64,000 nucleotides of DNA from Fragum whitleyi (taxonomy: Eukaryota > Mollusca > Bivalvia > Cardiida > Cardiidae). The translations under genes and the position numbers were made by a program. Within the stretch, counting starts at the first letter, position 1. Every line of letters starts with the position of its first letter. The stretch is taken from NCBI GenBank assembly GCA_948146395.1, contig OX411547.1:61568566-61632565 (forward strand), given 5' to 3'. Below are positions 1-13,100 of the stretch, in pieces. The notes below the pieces were generated by a model. That model saw only the letters and a list, made by a program, of their open reading frames with translations, made no database searches and had not been told where the DNA came from.

Positions 1-625
1 GCAAAAATCAGTCGCGGATACAAGTTTAGTCGCGAGACATGCATCTTTTTGAGGAGACATCATTTGCTTGAAACCGCACACTCTGTGGCTATAATTGTAT
101 TTTACAGATGTTCATGTACTAGATAGCTAGAATAAACTCTTTCTTTGAGTTTTTAAAAAACTTTAGGTTTCATTTAGGAGTAAGGTCACCTGGCCAAGTA
201 CTTCCGGGGTCGTAGGGTGCTGAAATAGTCCCTAAAAAAAATTTACCCCCATTTTCAAGTGTGTAAATAGGCATATAAAGAAGAACTTTCTGCTCTTTTA
301 TGGTTAGATCTTTGACAATGTATTCTTTTGCATTAAGTAAGCCAATATTTTCTTGATTTTTCAGGACTACTTTTTGTGTTCAGCTGGTTGGTGTACTCCA
401 GGGGGGTGTAGATTAAGCCGACTGTTTTGTCTTGGAATTTAGACGGTACGTGTGTTTGAGCTGATTTTGCGGAAAATCCAATGCATCATGATCTGGTTTA
501 AATGGGATTTTTCAAGAGTCCTAGGGGCAATCTATTCACATGAGGCACCCATATAGCCAAACGAATGTTGTGGAATTTGTGTCATTGTGTTGAAAATGTG
601 GAATTTACATGTATTTATATAGGAG

Positions 626-672
626 AAAAAATGAGTGAGCTGCAACCTAAAGGCAGTCCGTACTCATTTTTT
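626..672. repeat. Hairpin spanning the inferred unit border
   Basis: Arms AAAAAATGAGT (626-636) and ACTCATTTTTT (662-672) are perfect reverse complements. An inner stem, CTGC (640-643) with GCAG (653-656), closes a 9-nt loop, AACCTAAAG (644-652). The right end of the whole array and the right-hand breakpoint of the 471-bp deletion both fall between loop positions 647 and 648. The right-hand breakpoint of the 543-bp deletion (658|659) lies just before the right arm. The hairpin recurs in every full-length unit. A role in breakage, unit excision or strand transfer is inference. Confidence 0.75.
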
Positions 673-802
673 AAAAATTCAATATCTCATCCAATTTTCA
701 ACCTTTCTGCCTCAAATTTGGACTACAACACAATCATGTTATGAAAAACTAGATGTGATTGAAATTTTACTCCTGGTGAGTCAAATTTTGAAGTCAGAAT
801 TA

Positions 803-822
803 AATTTAAATTAATTTAAATT
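803..822. repeat. 20-bp perfect AT palindrome in the satellite unit
   Basis: AATTTAAATTAATTTAAATT equals its own reverse complement. It is present at the same place in every unit, including the shortened ones. In sequence this AT-rich, low-complexity self-complementarity is not rare, so no function is claimed. Confidence 0.7.
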
Positions 823-1058
823 AAAATTCAATTAAATTGACAGCTACTGACTGGTGCAAGCTTCATATTGTGGCCACACTGCTTCTACAAACAATAATAA
901 TCAACTGAAATAGTTTTAAAAGTTTCAAAGCTACTATTTGCCTTTGAAGATTGACTTTTAAAACAAATTTCATGTTTTAATATGTTTGTTTATGTTTTTG
1001 AAACTTTTGAAACTGAGTATTTATGGCCTATTTGACAATGTATCTCAGGGAGCATCAT

Positions 1059-1103
1059 GGTAAAAGGAGAAACTGTTCATAACAATCAATTTCTCCTTTA
1101 ACC
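1059..1103. repeat. Second hairpin in the satellite unit
   Basis: GGTAAAAGGAGAAA (1059-1072) pairs with TTTCTCCTTTAACC (1090-1103) with one mismatch in 14, leaving a 17-nt loop. It recurs in every unit. The same stretch (1013-1109) resembles the minus strand at 43251-43341 outside the array, suggesting that this part of the unit derives from a dispersed repeat. Confidence 0.7.
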
Positions 1104-4100
1104 ACAATGTTTTCCACAAGTTTTTACACATTTTTACAGTTGCAACTGTTACAAATCTTCTGCAGATGATTCTTAATTGGATGTATTTGAAATTGAATAT
1201 TAACCATTCCGACACGATACGCATTATATAGGTTGTCGCTAAAACCCCGCTTATACGGTAAATTTTTCATTAGAATTGCTGTCCCACCAATTCTAATGGC
1301 AAATAACACCTTTAAACATTGAGGATGAATTAGAATTCACTGCGGTTGAAATAGTTTTCTTGTTTTAGAGCAAAATTTGGAGCTACAAGGCAAGTCCGAA
1401 TGAAGGCAAAAATCAGTCGCGGATACAAGTTTAGTCGCGAGACATGCATCTTTTTGAGGAGACATCATTTGCTTGAAACCGCACACTCTGTGGCTATAAT
1501 TGTATTTTACAGATGTTCATGTACTAGATAGCTAGAATAAACTCTTTCTTTGAGTTTTTAAAAAACTTTAGGTTTCATTTAGGAGTAAGGTCACCTGGCC
1601 AAGTACTTCCGGGGTCGTAGGGTGCTGAAATAGTCCCTAAAAAAAATTTACCCCCATTTTCAAGTGTGTAAATAGGCATATAAAGAAGAACTTTCTGCTC
1701 TTTTATGGTTAGATCTTTGACAATGTATTCTTTTGCATTAAGTAAGCCAATATTTTCTTGATTTTTCAGGACTACTTTTTGTGTTCAGCTGGTTGGTGTA
1801 CTCCAGGGGGGTGTAGATTAAGCCGACTGTTTTGTCTTGGAATTTAGACGGTACGTGTGTTTGAGCTGATTTTGCGGAAAATCCAATGCATCATGATCTG
1901 GTTTAAATGGGATTTTTCAAGAGTCCTAGGGGCAATCTATTCACATGAGGCACCCATATAGCCAAACGAATGTTGTGGAATTTGTGTCATTGTGTTGAAA
2001 ATGTGGAATTTACATGTATTTATATAGGAGAAAAAATGAGTGAGCTGCAACCTAAAGGCAGTCCGTACTCATTTTTTAAAAATTCAATATCTCATCCAAT
2101 TTTCAACCTTTCTGCCTCAAATTTGGACTACAACACAATCATGTTATGAAAAACTAGATGTGATTGAAATTTTACTCCTGGTGAGTCAAATTTTGAAGTC
2201 AGAATTAAATTTAAATTAATTTAAATTAAAATTCAATTAAATTGACAGCTACTGACTGGTGCAAGCTTCATATTGTGGCCACACTGCTTCTACAAACAAT
2301 AATAATCAACTGAAATAGTTTTAAAAGTTTCAAAGCTACTATTTGCCTTTGAAGATTGACTTTTAAAACAAATTTCATGTTTTAATATGTTTGTTTATGT
2401 TTTTGAAACTTTTGAAACTGAGTATTTATGGCCTATTTGACAATGTATCTCAGGGAGCATCATGGTAAAAGGAGAAACTGTTCATAACAATCAATTTCTC
2501 CTTTAACCACAATGTTTTCCACAAGTTTTTACACATTTTTACAGTTGCAACTGTTACAAATCTTCTGCAGATGATTCTTAATTGGATGTATTTGAAATTG
2601 AATATTAACCATTCCGACACGATACGCATTATATAGGTTGTCGCTAAAACCCCGCTTATACGGTAAATTTTTCATTAGAATTGCTGTCCCACCAATTCTA
2701 ATGGCAAATAACACCTTTAAACATTGAGGATGAATTAGAATTCACTGCGGTTGAAATAGTTTTCTTGTTTTAGAGCAAAATTTGGAGCTACAAGGCAAGT
2801 CCGAATGAAGGCAAAAATCAGTCGCGGATACAAGTTTAGTCGCGAGACATGCATCTTTTTGAGGAGACATCATTTGCTTGAAACCGCACACTCTGTGGCT
2901 ATAATTGTATTTTACAGATGTTCATGTACTAGATAGCTAGAATAAACTCTTTCTTTGAGTTTTTAAAAAACTTTAGGTTTCATTTAGGAGTAAGGTCACC
3001 TGGCCAAGTACTTCCGGGGTCGTAGGGTGCTGAAATAGTCCCTAAAAAAAATTTACCCCCATTTTCAAGTGTGTAAATAGGCATATAAAGAAGAACTTTC
3101 TGCTCTTTTATGGTTAGATCTTTGACAATGTATTCTTTTGCATTAAGTAAGCCAATATTTTCTTGATTTTTCAGGACTACTTTTTGTGTTCAGCTGGTTG
3201 GTGTACTCCAGGGGGGTGTAGATTAAGCCGACTGTTTTGTCTTGGAATTTAGACGGTACGTGTGTTTGAGCTGATTTTGCGGAAAATCCAATGCATCATG
3301 ATCTGGTTTAAATGGGATTTTTCAAGAGTCCTAGGGGCAATCTATTCACATGAGGCACCCATATAGCCAAACGAATGTTGTGGAATTTGTGTCATTGTGT
3401 TGAAAATGTGGAATTTACATGTATTTATATAGGAGAAAAAATGAGTGAGCTGCAACCTAAAGGCAGTCCGTACTCATTTTTTAAAAATTCAATATCTCAT
3501 CCAATTTTCAACCTTTCTGCCTCAAATTTGGACTACAACACAATCATGTTATGAAAAACTAGATGTGATTGAAATTTTACTCCTGGTGAGTCAAATTTTG
3601 AAGTCAGAATTAAATTTAAATTAATTTAAATTAAAATTCAATTAAATTGACAGCTACTGACTGGTGCAAGCTTCATATTGTGGCCACACTGCTTCTACAA
3701 ACAATAATAATCAACTGAAATAGTTTTAAAAGTTTCAAAGCTACTATTTGCCTTTGAAGATTGACTTTTAAAACAAATTTCATGTTTTAATATGTTTGTT
3801 TATGTTTTTGAAACTTTTGAAACTGAGTATTTATGGCCTATTTGACAATGTATCTCAGGGAGCATCATGGTAAAAGGAGAAACTGTTCATAACAATCAAT
3901 TTCTCCTTTAACCACAATGTTTTCCACAAGTTTTTACACATTTTTACAGTTGCAACTGTTACAAATCTTCTGCAGATGATTCTTAATTGGATGTATTTGA
4001 AATTGAATATTAACCATTCCGACACGATACGCATTATATAGGTTGTCGCTAAAACCCCGCTTATACGGTAAATTTTTCATTAGAATTGCTGTCCCACCAA

Positions 4101-7100
4101 TTCTAATGGCAAATAACACCTTTAAACATTGAGGATGAATTAGAATTCACTGCGGTTGAAATAGTTTTCTTGTTTTAGAGCAAAATTTGGAGCTACAAGG
4201 CAAGTCCGAATGAAGGCAAAAATCAGTCGCGGATACAAGTTTAGTCGCGAGACATGCATCTTTTTGAGGAGACATCATTTGCTTGAAACCGCACACTCTG
4301 TGGCTATAATTGTATTTTACAGATGTTCATGTACTAGATAGCTAGAATAAACTCTTTCTTTGAGTTTTTAAAAAACTTTAGGTTTCATTTAGGAGTAAGG
4401 TCACCTGGCCAAGTACTTCCGGGGTCGTAGGGTGCTGAAATAGTCCCTAAAAAAAATTTACCCCCATTTTCAAGTGTGTAAATAGGCATATAAAGAAGAA
4501 CTTTCTGCTCTTTTATGGTTAGATCTTTGACAATGTATTCTTTTGCATTAAGTAAGCCAATATTTTCTTGATTTTTCAGGACTACTTTTTGTGTTCAGCT
4601 GGTTGGTGTACTCCAGGGGGGTGTAGATTAAGCCGACTGTTTTGTCTTGGAATTTAGACGGTACGTGTGTTTGAGCTGATTTTGCGGAAAATCCAATGCA
4701 TCATGATCTGGTTTAAATGGGATTTTTCAAGAGTCCTAGGGGCAATCTATTCACATGAGGCACCCATATAGCCAAACGAATGTTGTGGAATTTGTGTCAT
4801 TGTGTTGAAAATGTGGAATTTACATGTATTTATATAGGAGAAAAAATGAGTGAGCTGCAACCTAAAGGCAGTCCGTACTCATTTTTTAAAAATTCAATAT
4901 CTCATCCAATTTTCAACCTTTCTGCCTCAAATTTGGACTACAACACAATCATGTTATGAAAAACTAGATGTGATTGAAATTTTACTCCTGGTGAGTCAAA
5001 TTTTGAAGTCAGAATTAAATTTAAATTAATTTAAATTAAAATTCAATTAAATTGACAGCTACTGACTGGTGCAAGCTTCATATTGTGGCCACACTGCTTC
5101 TACAAACAATAATAATCAACTGAAATAGTTTTAAAAGTTTCAAAGCTACTATTTGCCTTTGAAGATTGACTTTTAAAACAAATTTCATGTTTTAATATGT
5201 TTGTTTATGTTTTTGAAACTTTTGAAACTGAGTATTTATGGCCTATTTGACAATGTATCTCAGGGAGCATCATGGTAAAAGGAGAAACTGTTCATAACAA
5301 TCAATTTCTCCTTTAACCACAATGTTTTCCACAAGTTTTTACACATTTTTACAGTTGCAACTGTTACAAATCTTCTGCAGATGATTCTTAATTGGATGTA
5401 TTTGAAATTGAATATTAACCATTCCGACACGATACGCATTATATAGGTTGTCGCTAAAACCCCGCTTATACGGTAAATTTTTCATTAGAATTGCTGTCCC
5501 ACCAATTCTAATGGCAAATAACACCTTTAAACATTGAGGATGAATTAGAATTCACTGCGGTTGAAATAGTTTTCTTGTTTTAGAGCAAAATTTGGAGCTA
5601 CAAGGCAAGTCCGAATGAAGGCAAAAATCAGTCGCGGATACAAGTTTAGTCGCGAGACATGCATCTTTTTGAGGAGACATCATTTGCTTGAAACCGCACA
5701 CTCTGTGGCTATAATTGTATTTTACAGATGTTCATGTACTAGATAGCTAGAATAAACTCTTTCTTTGAGTTTTTAAAAAACTTTAGGTTTCATTTAGGAG
5801 TAAGGTCACCTGGCCAAGTACTTCCGGGGTCGTAGGGTGCTGAAATAGTCCCTAAAAAAAATTTACCCCCATTTTCAAGTGTGTAAATAGGCATATAAAG
5901 AAGAACTTTCTGCTCTTTTATGGTTAGATCTTTGACAATGTATTCTTTTGCATTAAGTAAGCCAATATTTTCTTGATTTTTCAGGACTACTTTTTGTGTT
6001 CAGCTGGTTGGTGTACTCCAGGGGGGTGTAGATTAAGCCGACTGTTTTGTCTTGGAATTTAGACGGTACGTGTGTTTGAGCTGATTTTGCGGAAAATCCA
6101 ATGCATCATGATCTGGTTTAAATGGGATTTTTCAAGAGTCCTAGGGGCAATCTATTCACATGAGGCACCCATATAGCCAAACGAATGTTGTGGAATTTGT
6201 GTCATTGTGTTGAAAATGTGGAATTTACATGTATTTATATAGGAGAAAAAATGAGTGAGCTGCAACCTAAAGGCAGTCCGTACTCATTTTTTAAAAATTC
6301 AATATCTCATCCAATTTTCAACCTTTCTGCCTCAAATTTGGACTACAACACAATCATGTTATGAAAAACTAGATGTGATTGAAATTTTACTCCTGGTGAG
6401 TCAAATTTTGAAGTCAGAATTAAATTTAAATTAATTTAAATTAAAATTCAATTAAATTGACAGCTACTGACTGGTGCAAGCTTCATATTGTGGCCACACT
6501 GCTTCTACAAACAATAATAATCAACTGAAATAGTTTTAAAAGTTTCAAAGCTACTATTTGCCTTTGAAGATTGACTTTTAAAACAAATTTCATGTTTTAA
6601 TATGTTTGTTTATGTTTTTGAAACTTTTGAAACTGAGTATTTATGGCCTATTTGACAATGTATCTCAGGGAGCATCATGGTAAAAGGAGAAACTGTTCAT
6701 AACAATCAATTTCTCCTTTAACCACAATGTTTTCCACAAGTTTTTACACATTTTTACAGTTGCAACTGTTACAAATCTTCTGCAGATGATTCTTAATTGG
6801 ATGTATTTGAAATTGAATATTAACCATTCCGACACGATACGCATTATATAGGTTGTCGCTAAAACCCCGCTTATACGGTAAATTTTTCATTAGAATTGCT
6901 GTCCCACCAATTCTAATGGCAAATAACACCTTTAAACATTGAGGATGAATTAGAATTCACTGCGGTTGAAATAGTTTTCTTGTTTTAGAGCAAAATTTGG
7001 AGCTACAAGGCAAGTCCGAATGAAGGCAAAAATCAGTCGCGGATACAAGTTTAGTCGCGAGACATGCATCTTTTTGAGGAGACATCATTTGCTTGAAACC

Positions 7101-10100
7101 GCACACTCTGTGGCTATAATTGTATTTTACAGATGTTCATGTACTAGATAGCTAGAATAAACTCTTTCTTTGAGTTTTTAAAAAACTTTAGGTTTCATTT
7201 AGGAGTAAGGTCACCTGGCCAAGTACTTCCGGGGTCGTAGGGTGCTGAAATAGTCCCTAAAAAAAATTTACACCCCATTTTCAAGTGTGTAAATAGGCAT
7301 ATAAAGAAGAACTTTCTGCTCTTTTATGGTTAGATCTTTGACAATGTATTCTTTTGCATTAAGTAAGCCAATATTTTCTTGATTTTTCAGGACTACTTTT
7401 TGTGTTCAGCTGGTTGGTGTACTCCAGGGGGGTGTAGATTAAGCCGACTGTTTTGTCTTGGAATTTAGACGGTACGTGTGTTTGAGCTGATTTTGCGGAA
7501 AATCCAATGCATCATGATCTGGTTTAAATGGGATTTTTCAAGAGTCCTAGGGGCAATCTATTCACATGAGGCACCCATATAGCCAAACGAATGTTGTGGA
7601 ATTTGTGTCATTGTGTTGAAAATGTGGAATTTACATGTATTTATATAGGAGAAAAAATGAGTGAGCTGCAACCTAAAGGCAGTCCGTACTCATTTTTTAA
7701 AAATTCAATATCTCATCCAATTTTCAACCTTTCTGCCTCAAATTTGGACTACAACACAATCATGTTATGAAAAACTAGATGTGATTGAAATTTTACTCCT
7801 GGTGAGTCAAATTTTGAAGTCAGAATTAAATTTAAATTAATTTAAATTAAAATTCAATTAAATTGACAGCTACTGACTGGTGCAAGCTTCATATTGTGGC
7901 CACACTGCTTCTACAAACAATAATAATCAACTGAAATAGTTTTAAAAGTTTCAAAGCTACTATTTGCCTTTGAAGATTGACTTTTAAAACAAATTTCATG
8001 TTTTAATATGTTTGTTTATGTTTTTGAAACTTTTGAAACTGAGTATTTATGGCCTATTTGACAATGTATCTCAGGGAGCATCATGGTAAAAGGAGAAACT
8101 GTTCATAACAATCAATTTCTCCTTTAACCACAATGTTTTCCACAAGTTTTTACACATTTTTACAGTTGCAACTGTTACAAATCTTCTGCAGATGATTCTT
8201 AATTGGATGTATTTGAAATTGAATATTAACCATTCCGACACGATACGCATTATATAGGTTGTCGCTAAAACCCCGCTTATACGGTAAATTTTTCATTAGA
8301 ATTGCTGTCCCACCAATTCTAATGGCAAATAACACCTTTAAACATTGAGGATGAATTAGAATTCACTGCGGTTGAAATAGTTTTCTTGTTTTAGAGCAAA
8401 ATTTGGAGCTACAAGGCAAGTCCGAATGAAGGCAAAAATCAGTCGCGGATACAAGTTTAGTCGCGAGACATGCATCTTTTTGAGGAGACATCATTTGCTT
8501 GAAACCGCACACTCTGTGGCTATAATTGTATTTTACAGATGTTCATGTACTAGATAGCTAGAATAAACTCTTTCTTTGAGTTTTTAAAAAACTTTAGGTT
8601 TCATTTAGGAGTAAGGTCACCTGGCCAAGTACTTCCGGGGTCGTAGGGTGCTGAAATAGTCCCTAAAAAAAATTTACCCCCATTTTCAAGTGTGTAAATA
8701 GGCATATAAAGAAGAACTTTCTGCTCTTTTATGGTTAGATCTTTGACAATGTATTCTTTTGCATTAAGTAAGCCAATATTTTCTTGATTTTTCAGGACTA
8801 CTTTTTGTGTTCAGCTGGTTGGTGTACTCCAGGGGGGTGTAGATTAAGCCGACTGTTTTGTCTTGGAATTTAGACGGTACGTGTGTTTGAGCTGATTTTG
8901 CGGAAAATCCAATGCATCATGATCTGGTTTAAATGGGATTTTTCAAGAGTCCTAGGGGCAATCTATTCACATGAGGCACCCATATAGCCAAACGAATGTT
9001 GTGGAATTTGTGTCATTGTGTTGAAAATGTGGAATTTACATGTATTTATATAGGAGAAAAAATGAGTGAGCTGCAACCTAAAGGCAGTCCGTACTCATTT
9101 TTTAAAAATTCAATATCTCATCCAATTTTCAACCTTTCTGCCTCAAATTTGGACTACAACACAATCATGTTATGAAAAACTAGATGTGATTGAAATTTTA
9201 CTCCTGGTGAGTCAAATTTTGAAGTCAGAATTAAATTTAAATTAATTTAAATTAAAATTCAATTAAATTGACAGCTACTGACTGGTGCAAGCTTCATATT
9301 GTGGCCACACTGCTTCTACAAACAATAATAATCAACTGAAATAGTTTTAAAAGTTTCAAAGCTACTATTTGCCTTTGAAGATTGACTTTTAAAACAAATT
9401 TCATGTTTTAATATGTTTGTTTATGTTTTTGAAACTTTTGAAACTGAGTATTTATGGCCTATTTGACAATGTATCTCAGGGAGCATCATGGTAAAAGGAG
9501 AAACTGTTCATAACAATCAATTTCTCCTTTAACCACAATGTTTTCCACAAGTTTTTACACATTTTTACAGTTGCAACTGTTACAAATCTTCTGCAGATGA
9601 TTCTTAATTGGATGTATTTGAAATTGAATATTAACCATTCCGACACGATACGCATTATATAGGTTGTCGCTAAAACCCCGCTTATACGGTAAATTTTTCA
9701 TTAGAATTGCTGTCCCACCAATTCTAATGGCAAATAACACCTTTAAACATTGAGGATGAATTAGAATTCACTGCGGTTGAAATAGTTTTCTTGTTTTAGA
9801 GCAAAATTTGGAGCTACAAGGCAAGTCCGAATGAAGGCAAAAATCAGTCGCGGATACAAGTTTAGTCGCGAGACATGCATCTTTTTGAGGAGACATCATT
9901 TGCTTGAAACCGCACACTCTGTGGCTATAATTGTATTTTACAGATGTTCATGTACTAGATAGCTAGAATAAACTCTTTCTTTGAGTTTTTAAAAAACTTT
10001 AGGTTTCATTTAGGAGTAAGGTCACCTGGCCAAGTACTTCCGGGGTCGTAGGGTGCTGAAATAGTCCCTAAAAAAAATTTACCCCCATTTTCAAGTGTGT

Positions 10101-13100
10101 AAATAGGCATATAAAGAAGAACTTTCTGCTCTTTTATGGTTAGATCTTTGACAATGTATTCTTTTGCATTAAGTAAGCCAATATTTTCTTGATTTTTCAG
10201 GACTACTTTTTGTGTTCAGCTGGTTGGTGTACTCCAGGGGGGTGTAGATTAAGCCGACTGTTTTGTCTTGGAATTTAGACGGTACGTGTGTTTGAGCTGA
10301 TTTTGCGGAAAATCCAATGCATCATGATCTGGTTTAAATGGGATTTTTCAAGAGTCCTAGGGGCAATCTATTCACATGAGGCACCCATATAGCCAAACGA
10401 ATGTTGTGGAATTTGTGTCATTGTGTTGAAAATGTGGAATTTACATGTATTTATATAGGAGAAAAAATGAGTGAGCTGCAACCTAAAGGCAGTCCGTACT
10501 CATTTTTTAAAAATTCAATATCTCATCCAATTTTCAACCTTTCTGCCTCAAATTTGGACTACAACACAATCATGTTATGAAAAACTAGATGTGATTGAAA
10601 TTTTACTCCTGGTGAGTCAAATTTTGAAGTCAGAATTAAATTTAAATTAATTTAAATTAAAATTCAATTAAATTGACAGCTACTGACTGGTGCAAGCTTC
10701 ATATTGTGGCCACACTGCTTCTACAAACAATAATAATCAACTGAAATAGTTTTAAAAGTTTCAAAGCTACTATTTGCCTTTGAAGATTGACTTTTAAAAC
10801 AAATTTCATGTTTTAATATGTTTGTTTATGTTTTTGAAACTTTTGAAACTGAGTATTTATGGCCTATTTGACAATGTATCTCAGGGAGCATCATGGTAAA
10901 AGGAGAAACTGTTCATAACAATCAATTTCTCCTTTAACCACAATGTTTTCCACAAGTTTTTACACATTTTTACAGTTGCAACTGTTACAAATCTTCTGCA
11001 GATGATTCTTAATTGGATGTATTTGAAATTGAATATTAACCATTCCGACACGATACGCATTATATAGGTTGTCGCTAAAACCCCGCTTATACGGTAAATT
11101 TTTCATTAGAATTGCTGTCCCACCAATTCTAATGGCAAATAACACCTTTAAACATTGAGGATGAATTAGAATTCACTGCGGTTGAAATAGTTTTCTTGTT
11201 TTAGAGCAAAATTTGGAGCTACAAGGCAAGTCCGAATGAAGGCAAAAATCAGTCGCGGATACAAGTTTAGTCGCGAGACATGCATCTTTTTGAGGAGACA
11301 TCATTTGCTTGAAACCGCACACTCTGTGGCTATAATTGTATTTTACAGATGTTCATGTACTAGATAGCTAGAATAAACTCTTTCTTTGAGTTTTTAAAAA
11401 ACTTTAGGTTTCATTTAGGAGTAAGGTCACCTGGCCAAGTACTTCCGGGGTCGTAGGGTGCTGAAATAGTCCCTAAAAAAAATTTACCCCCATTTTCAAG
11501 TGTGTAAATAGGCATATAAAGAAGAACTTTCTGCTCTTTTATGGTTAGATCTTTGACAATGTATTCTTTTGCATTAAGTAAGCCAATATTTTCTTGATTT
11601 TTCAGGACTACTTTTTGTGTTCAGCTGGTTGGTGTACTCCAGGGGGGTGTAGATTAAGCCGACTGTTTTGTCTTGGAATTTAGACGGTACGTGTGTTTGA
11701 GCTGATTTTGCGGAAAATCCAATGCATCATGATCTGGTTTAAATGGGATTTTTCAAGAGTCCTAGGGGCAATCTATTCACATGAGGCACCCATATAGCCA
11801 AACGAATGTTGTGGAATTTGTGTCATTGTGTTGAAAATGTGGAATTTACATGTATTTATATAGGAGAAAAAATGAGTGAGCTGCAACCTAAAGGCAGTCC
11901 GTACTCATTTTTTAAAAATTCAATATCTCATCCAATTTTCAACCTTTCTGCCTCAAATTTGGACTACAACACAATCATGTTATGAAAAACTAGATGTGAT
12001 TGAAATTTTACTCCTGGTGAGTCAAATTTTGAAGTCAGAATTAAATTTAAATTAATTTAAATTAAAATTCAATTAAATTGACAGCTACTGACTGGTGCAA
12101 GCTTCATATTGTGGCCACACTGCTTCTACAAACAATAATAATCAACTGAAATAGTTTTAAAAGTTTCAAAGCTACTATTTGCCTTTGAAGATTGACTTTT
12201 AAAACAAATTTCATGTTTTAATATGTTTGTTTATGTTTTTGAAACTTTTGAAACTGAGTATTTATGGCCTATTTGACAATGTATCTCAGGGAGCATCATG
12301 GTAAAAGGAGAAACTGTTCATAACAATCAATTTCTCCTTTAACCACAATGTTTTCCACAAGTTTTTACACATTTTTACAGTTGCAACTGTTACAAATCTT
12401 CTGCAGATGATTCTTAATTGGATGTATTTGAAATTGAATATTAACCATTCCGACACGATACGCATTATATAGGTTGTCGCTAAAACCCCGCTTATACGGT
12501 AAATTTTTCATTAGAATTGCTGTCCCACCAATTCTAATGGCAAATAACACCTTTAAACATTGAGGATGAATTAGAATTCACTGCGGTTGAAATAGTTTTC
12601 TTGTTTTAGAGCAAAATTTGGAGCTACAAGGCAAGTCCGAATGAAGGCAAAAATCAGTCGCGGATACAAGTTTAGTCGCGAGACATGCATCTTTTTGAGG
12701 AGACATCATTTGCTTGAAACCGCACACTCTGTGGCTATAATTGTATTTTACAGATGTTCATGTACTAGATAGCTAGAATAAACTCTTTCTTTGAGTTTTT
12801 AAAAAACTTTAGGTTTCATTTAGGAGTAAGGTCACCTGGCCAAGTACTTCCGGGGTCGTAGGGTGCTGAAATAGTCCCTAAAAAAAATTTACCCCCATTT
12901 TCAAGTGTGTAAATAGGCATATAAAGAAGAACTTTCTGCTCTTTTATGGTTAGATCTTTGACAATGTATTCTTTTGCATTAAGTAAGCCAATATTTTCTT
13001 GATTTTTCAGGACTACTTTTTGTGTTCAGCTGGTTGGTGTACTCCAGGGGGGTGTAGATTAAGCCGACTGTTTTGTCTTGGAATTTAGACGGTACGTGTG

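Larger units (their letters stand above)
1..1405. repeat. Representative satellite unit (unit 1)
   Basis: This full unit can stand for the others. It is AT-rich and appears non-coding. Landmarks by unit position: a direct repeat of AGTCGCG near 10-37; a GC-richer patch near 180-225; a hairpin at 626-672; a 20-bp perfect palindrome at 803-822; a second hairpin at 1059-1103; a 61-codon minus-strand ORF at 1124-1309. Judged by where the array ends and where short units are cut, the natural unit border is probably 647|648, so the biological unit would run from 648 round to 647. No Pol III A/B boxes or CENP-B-like box were recognised. Confidence 0.85.

Noticed and set aside
1124..1309. A 61-codon minus-strand ORF present in 28 of the 29 units
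   Set aside because: Its repetition only reflects array homogeneity; it is frameshifted in unit 11 (T inserted at 15301), is short, has no recognisable domain, and identical copies give no evidence of selection on the protein.
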